A stretch of 64,000 nucleotides of DNA, taken from Ashinkailepas kermadecensis. Lineage: Eukaryota > Arthropoda > Thecostraca > Neolepadidae. This document shows, piece by piece, positions 62,661-64,000 of the stretch (position 1 is its first letter; each line of letters opens with the position of its first letter). The stretch spans positions 364,501 through 428,500 of the forward strand of contig JAOTOM010004869.1 of assembly GCA_034440615.1 (NCBI GenBank), given 5' to 3'. The translations under genes were made by a program, and so were the position numbers. The notes beneath the pieces are model-generated. The model saw only the letters and a program-made list of their open reading frames with translations, made no database searches and had not been told where the DNA came from.

Positions 62661-63560
62661 AGAGCCGGGGTGCGGACACACCGTGCTCCTCTGTCTTGGT
62701 GCGGACACACCGCGCCCCTCTGTCCTGGGCCGGGGTGCGGACACACCGTGCCCCTATGTCCTGAGCCGGGGTGCGGACACACCGTGCTCCTCTGTCCTGG
62801 GCCGGGGTGCGGACACACCGCGCCCCTCTGTCCTGGGCCGGGGTGCGGACACACCGTGCTCCTCTGTCCTGGGCCGGGGTGCGGACACACCGTGCTCCTC
62901 TGTCCTGGTGCGGACACACCGTGCCCCTATGTCCTGAGCCGGGGTGCGGACACACCGCGCCCCTATGTCCTGGGCCGGGGTGCGGACACACCGCGCCCCT
63001 ATGTCCTGAGCCGGGGTGCGGACACACCGTGCTCCTGTCCTGAGCCGGGGTGCGGACACACCGTGCCCCTCTGTCCTGGGCCGGGGTGCGGACACACCGC
63101 GCCCCTATGTCCTGAGCCGGGGTGCGGACACACCGTGCTCCTGTCCTGAGCCGGGATGCGGACACACCGTGCCCCTCTGTCCTGGTGCGGACACACCGTG
63201 CTCCTCTGTCCTGAGCCGGGGTCCGGACACACCGCGTGCTCCTCTGTCCTGGGCCGGGGTGCGGACACACCGTGCTCCTCTGTCCTGGTGCGGACACACC
63301 GTGCCCCTATGTCCTGGGCCGGGGTGCGGACACACCGTGCCCCTCTGTCCTGGTGCGGACACACCACGTGCTCCTCTGTCCTGAGCCGAGGTGCGGACAC
63401 ACCGTGCTCCTCTGTCCTGAGCCGGGGTGCGGACACACCGTGCTCCTCTGTCCTGAGCCGGGGTGCGGACACACCGCGCCCCTATGTCCTGGGCCGGGGT
63501 GCGGACACACCGCGCCCCTCTGTCCTGGTGCGGACACACCGCGTGCTCTTCTGTCCCGAG
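62661..63560. repeat. 36-bp minisatellite with shortened units, about 26 copies
   Basis: Core GGTGCGGACACACCGTGCTC. Some units lose the GAGCCGG or GGGCCGG part, which shifts the phase and mixes frames. Confidence 0.96.
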
Positions 63561-64000
63561 GCCGAGACACGAGCCGCCGCCGCACCAGTCTGACCACCGT
63601 CTGGCGCCACGAAGCTGCGTCCCACGCAGCCACACACCGGCACCCCGACATACGCTGCGGCGGCGACCTCATACATCAACAAGACGAAAAGTCAGCTCGT
63701 GGACGGTACTGGACGGCTTTCGGCAGCACCCCGACGCCACAACAGTCCCGCTGTTGAGCCGGTGCGACTGGGTTTCGGTGCAGCCGGCGGCTGCGGCAGA
63801 CAAGCCGAGTACGTGCCGCCAGCGGCAAGCAGCCGCCGCCGCCTGACAAGTGCACACTGGTGCACATATAGTGCACTGTGCACTGTGCACCAGTGACGCT
63901 GACAGCCCGTCGGCCGGCTGCACGACCCGATCATCTGTATGACTGGGTGGGCCCACGGACCGTGGAGGCACCGCTGTTGAGGATATGGTGCGACTCCGAT
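63561..64000. other. Window end, no exon recognised
   Basis: GC-rich with a GTGCACTGTGCAC palindromic patch near 63865-63892. The 5' exons of the flippase should lie further out. Confidence 0.45.

Overview
This is eukaryotic DNA, most likely from an invertebrate animal and perhaps an arthropod such as a crustacean. The evidence is one multi-exon gene with ordinary GT-AG introns, several tRNA-headed SINE copies with clean target-site duplications (TSDs), and abundant minisatellites. The species cannot be named from the sequence alone.

The window holds one gene I can support. It lies on the minus strand and encodes a P4-type ATPase (phospholipid flippase), closest in feel to the ATP10 (class V) branch. 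I rebuilt 20 exons between 56011 (5') and 6781 (stop codon). Their splice phases agree at all 19 junctions, and together they give 1096 residues without a stop or frameshift. They run from the actuator domain (DGET) through TM3-TM4, the phosphorylation loop (DKTGT), the nucleotide-binding domain, the P-domain (TGDK, GDGAND), TM5-TM10 and a short cytoplasmic tail. The start codon, TM1-TM2 and the first part of the actuator domain are not seen and probably lie beyond position 64000. About 95% of the gene span is intron.

Layout: 1-6780 is 3' flanking DNA with minisatellites and one SINE. 6781-56011 is the gene, its introns filled by about 40 tandem arrays (units about 18 to 123 bp), simple repeats, SINEs, and AT-rich blocks at 9.6-10.9, 13.0-14.7, 15.2-20.4 and 40.1-43.2 kb. 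56012-64000 is upstream intron or flank with more arrays and no recognisable exon.

The most unusual feature is where the arrays sit. About 16 of the 20 exons have a tandem array within roughly 100 bp. At several exons the repeat unit itself contains the splice site and part of the exon: exon 1 acceptor x5, exon 4 acceptor x2, exon 6 donor x3, exon 12 acceptor x2, exon 20 acceptor in a decayed array, and exon 8 acceptor copied at both ends of a 1.8-kb array. Some copies keep the reading frame, so they could supply alternative or new coding sequence. This is the main lead in the window. Long open frames elsewhere are mostly by-products of repeat units and are not called as genes.
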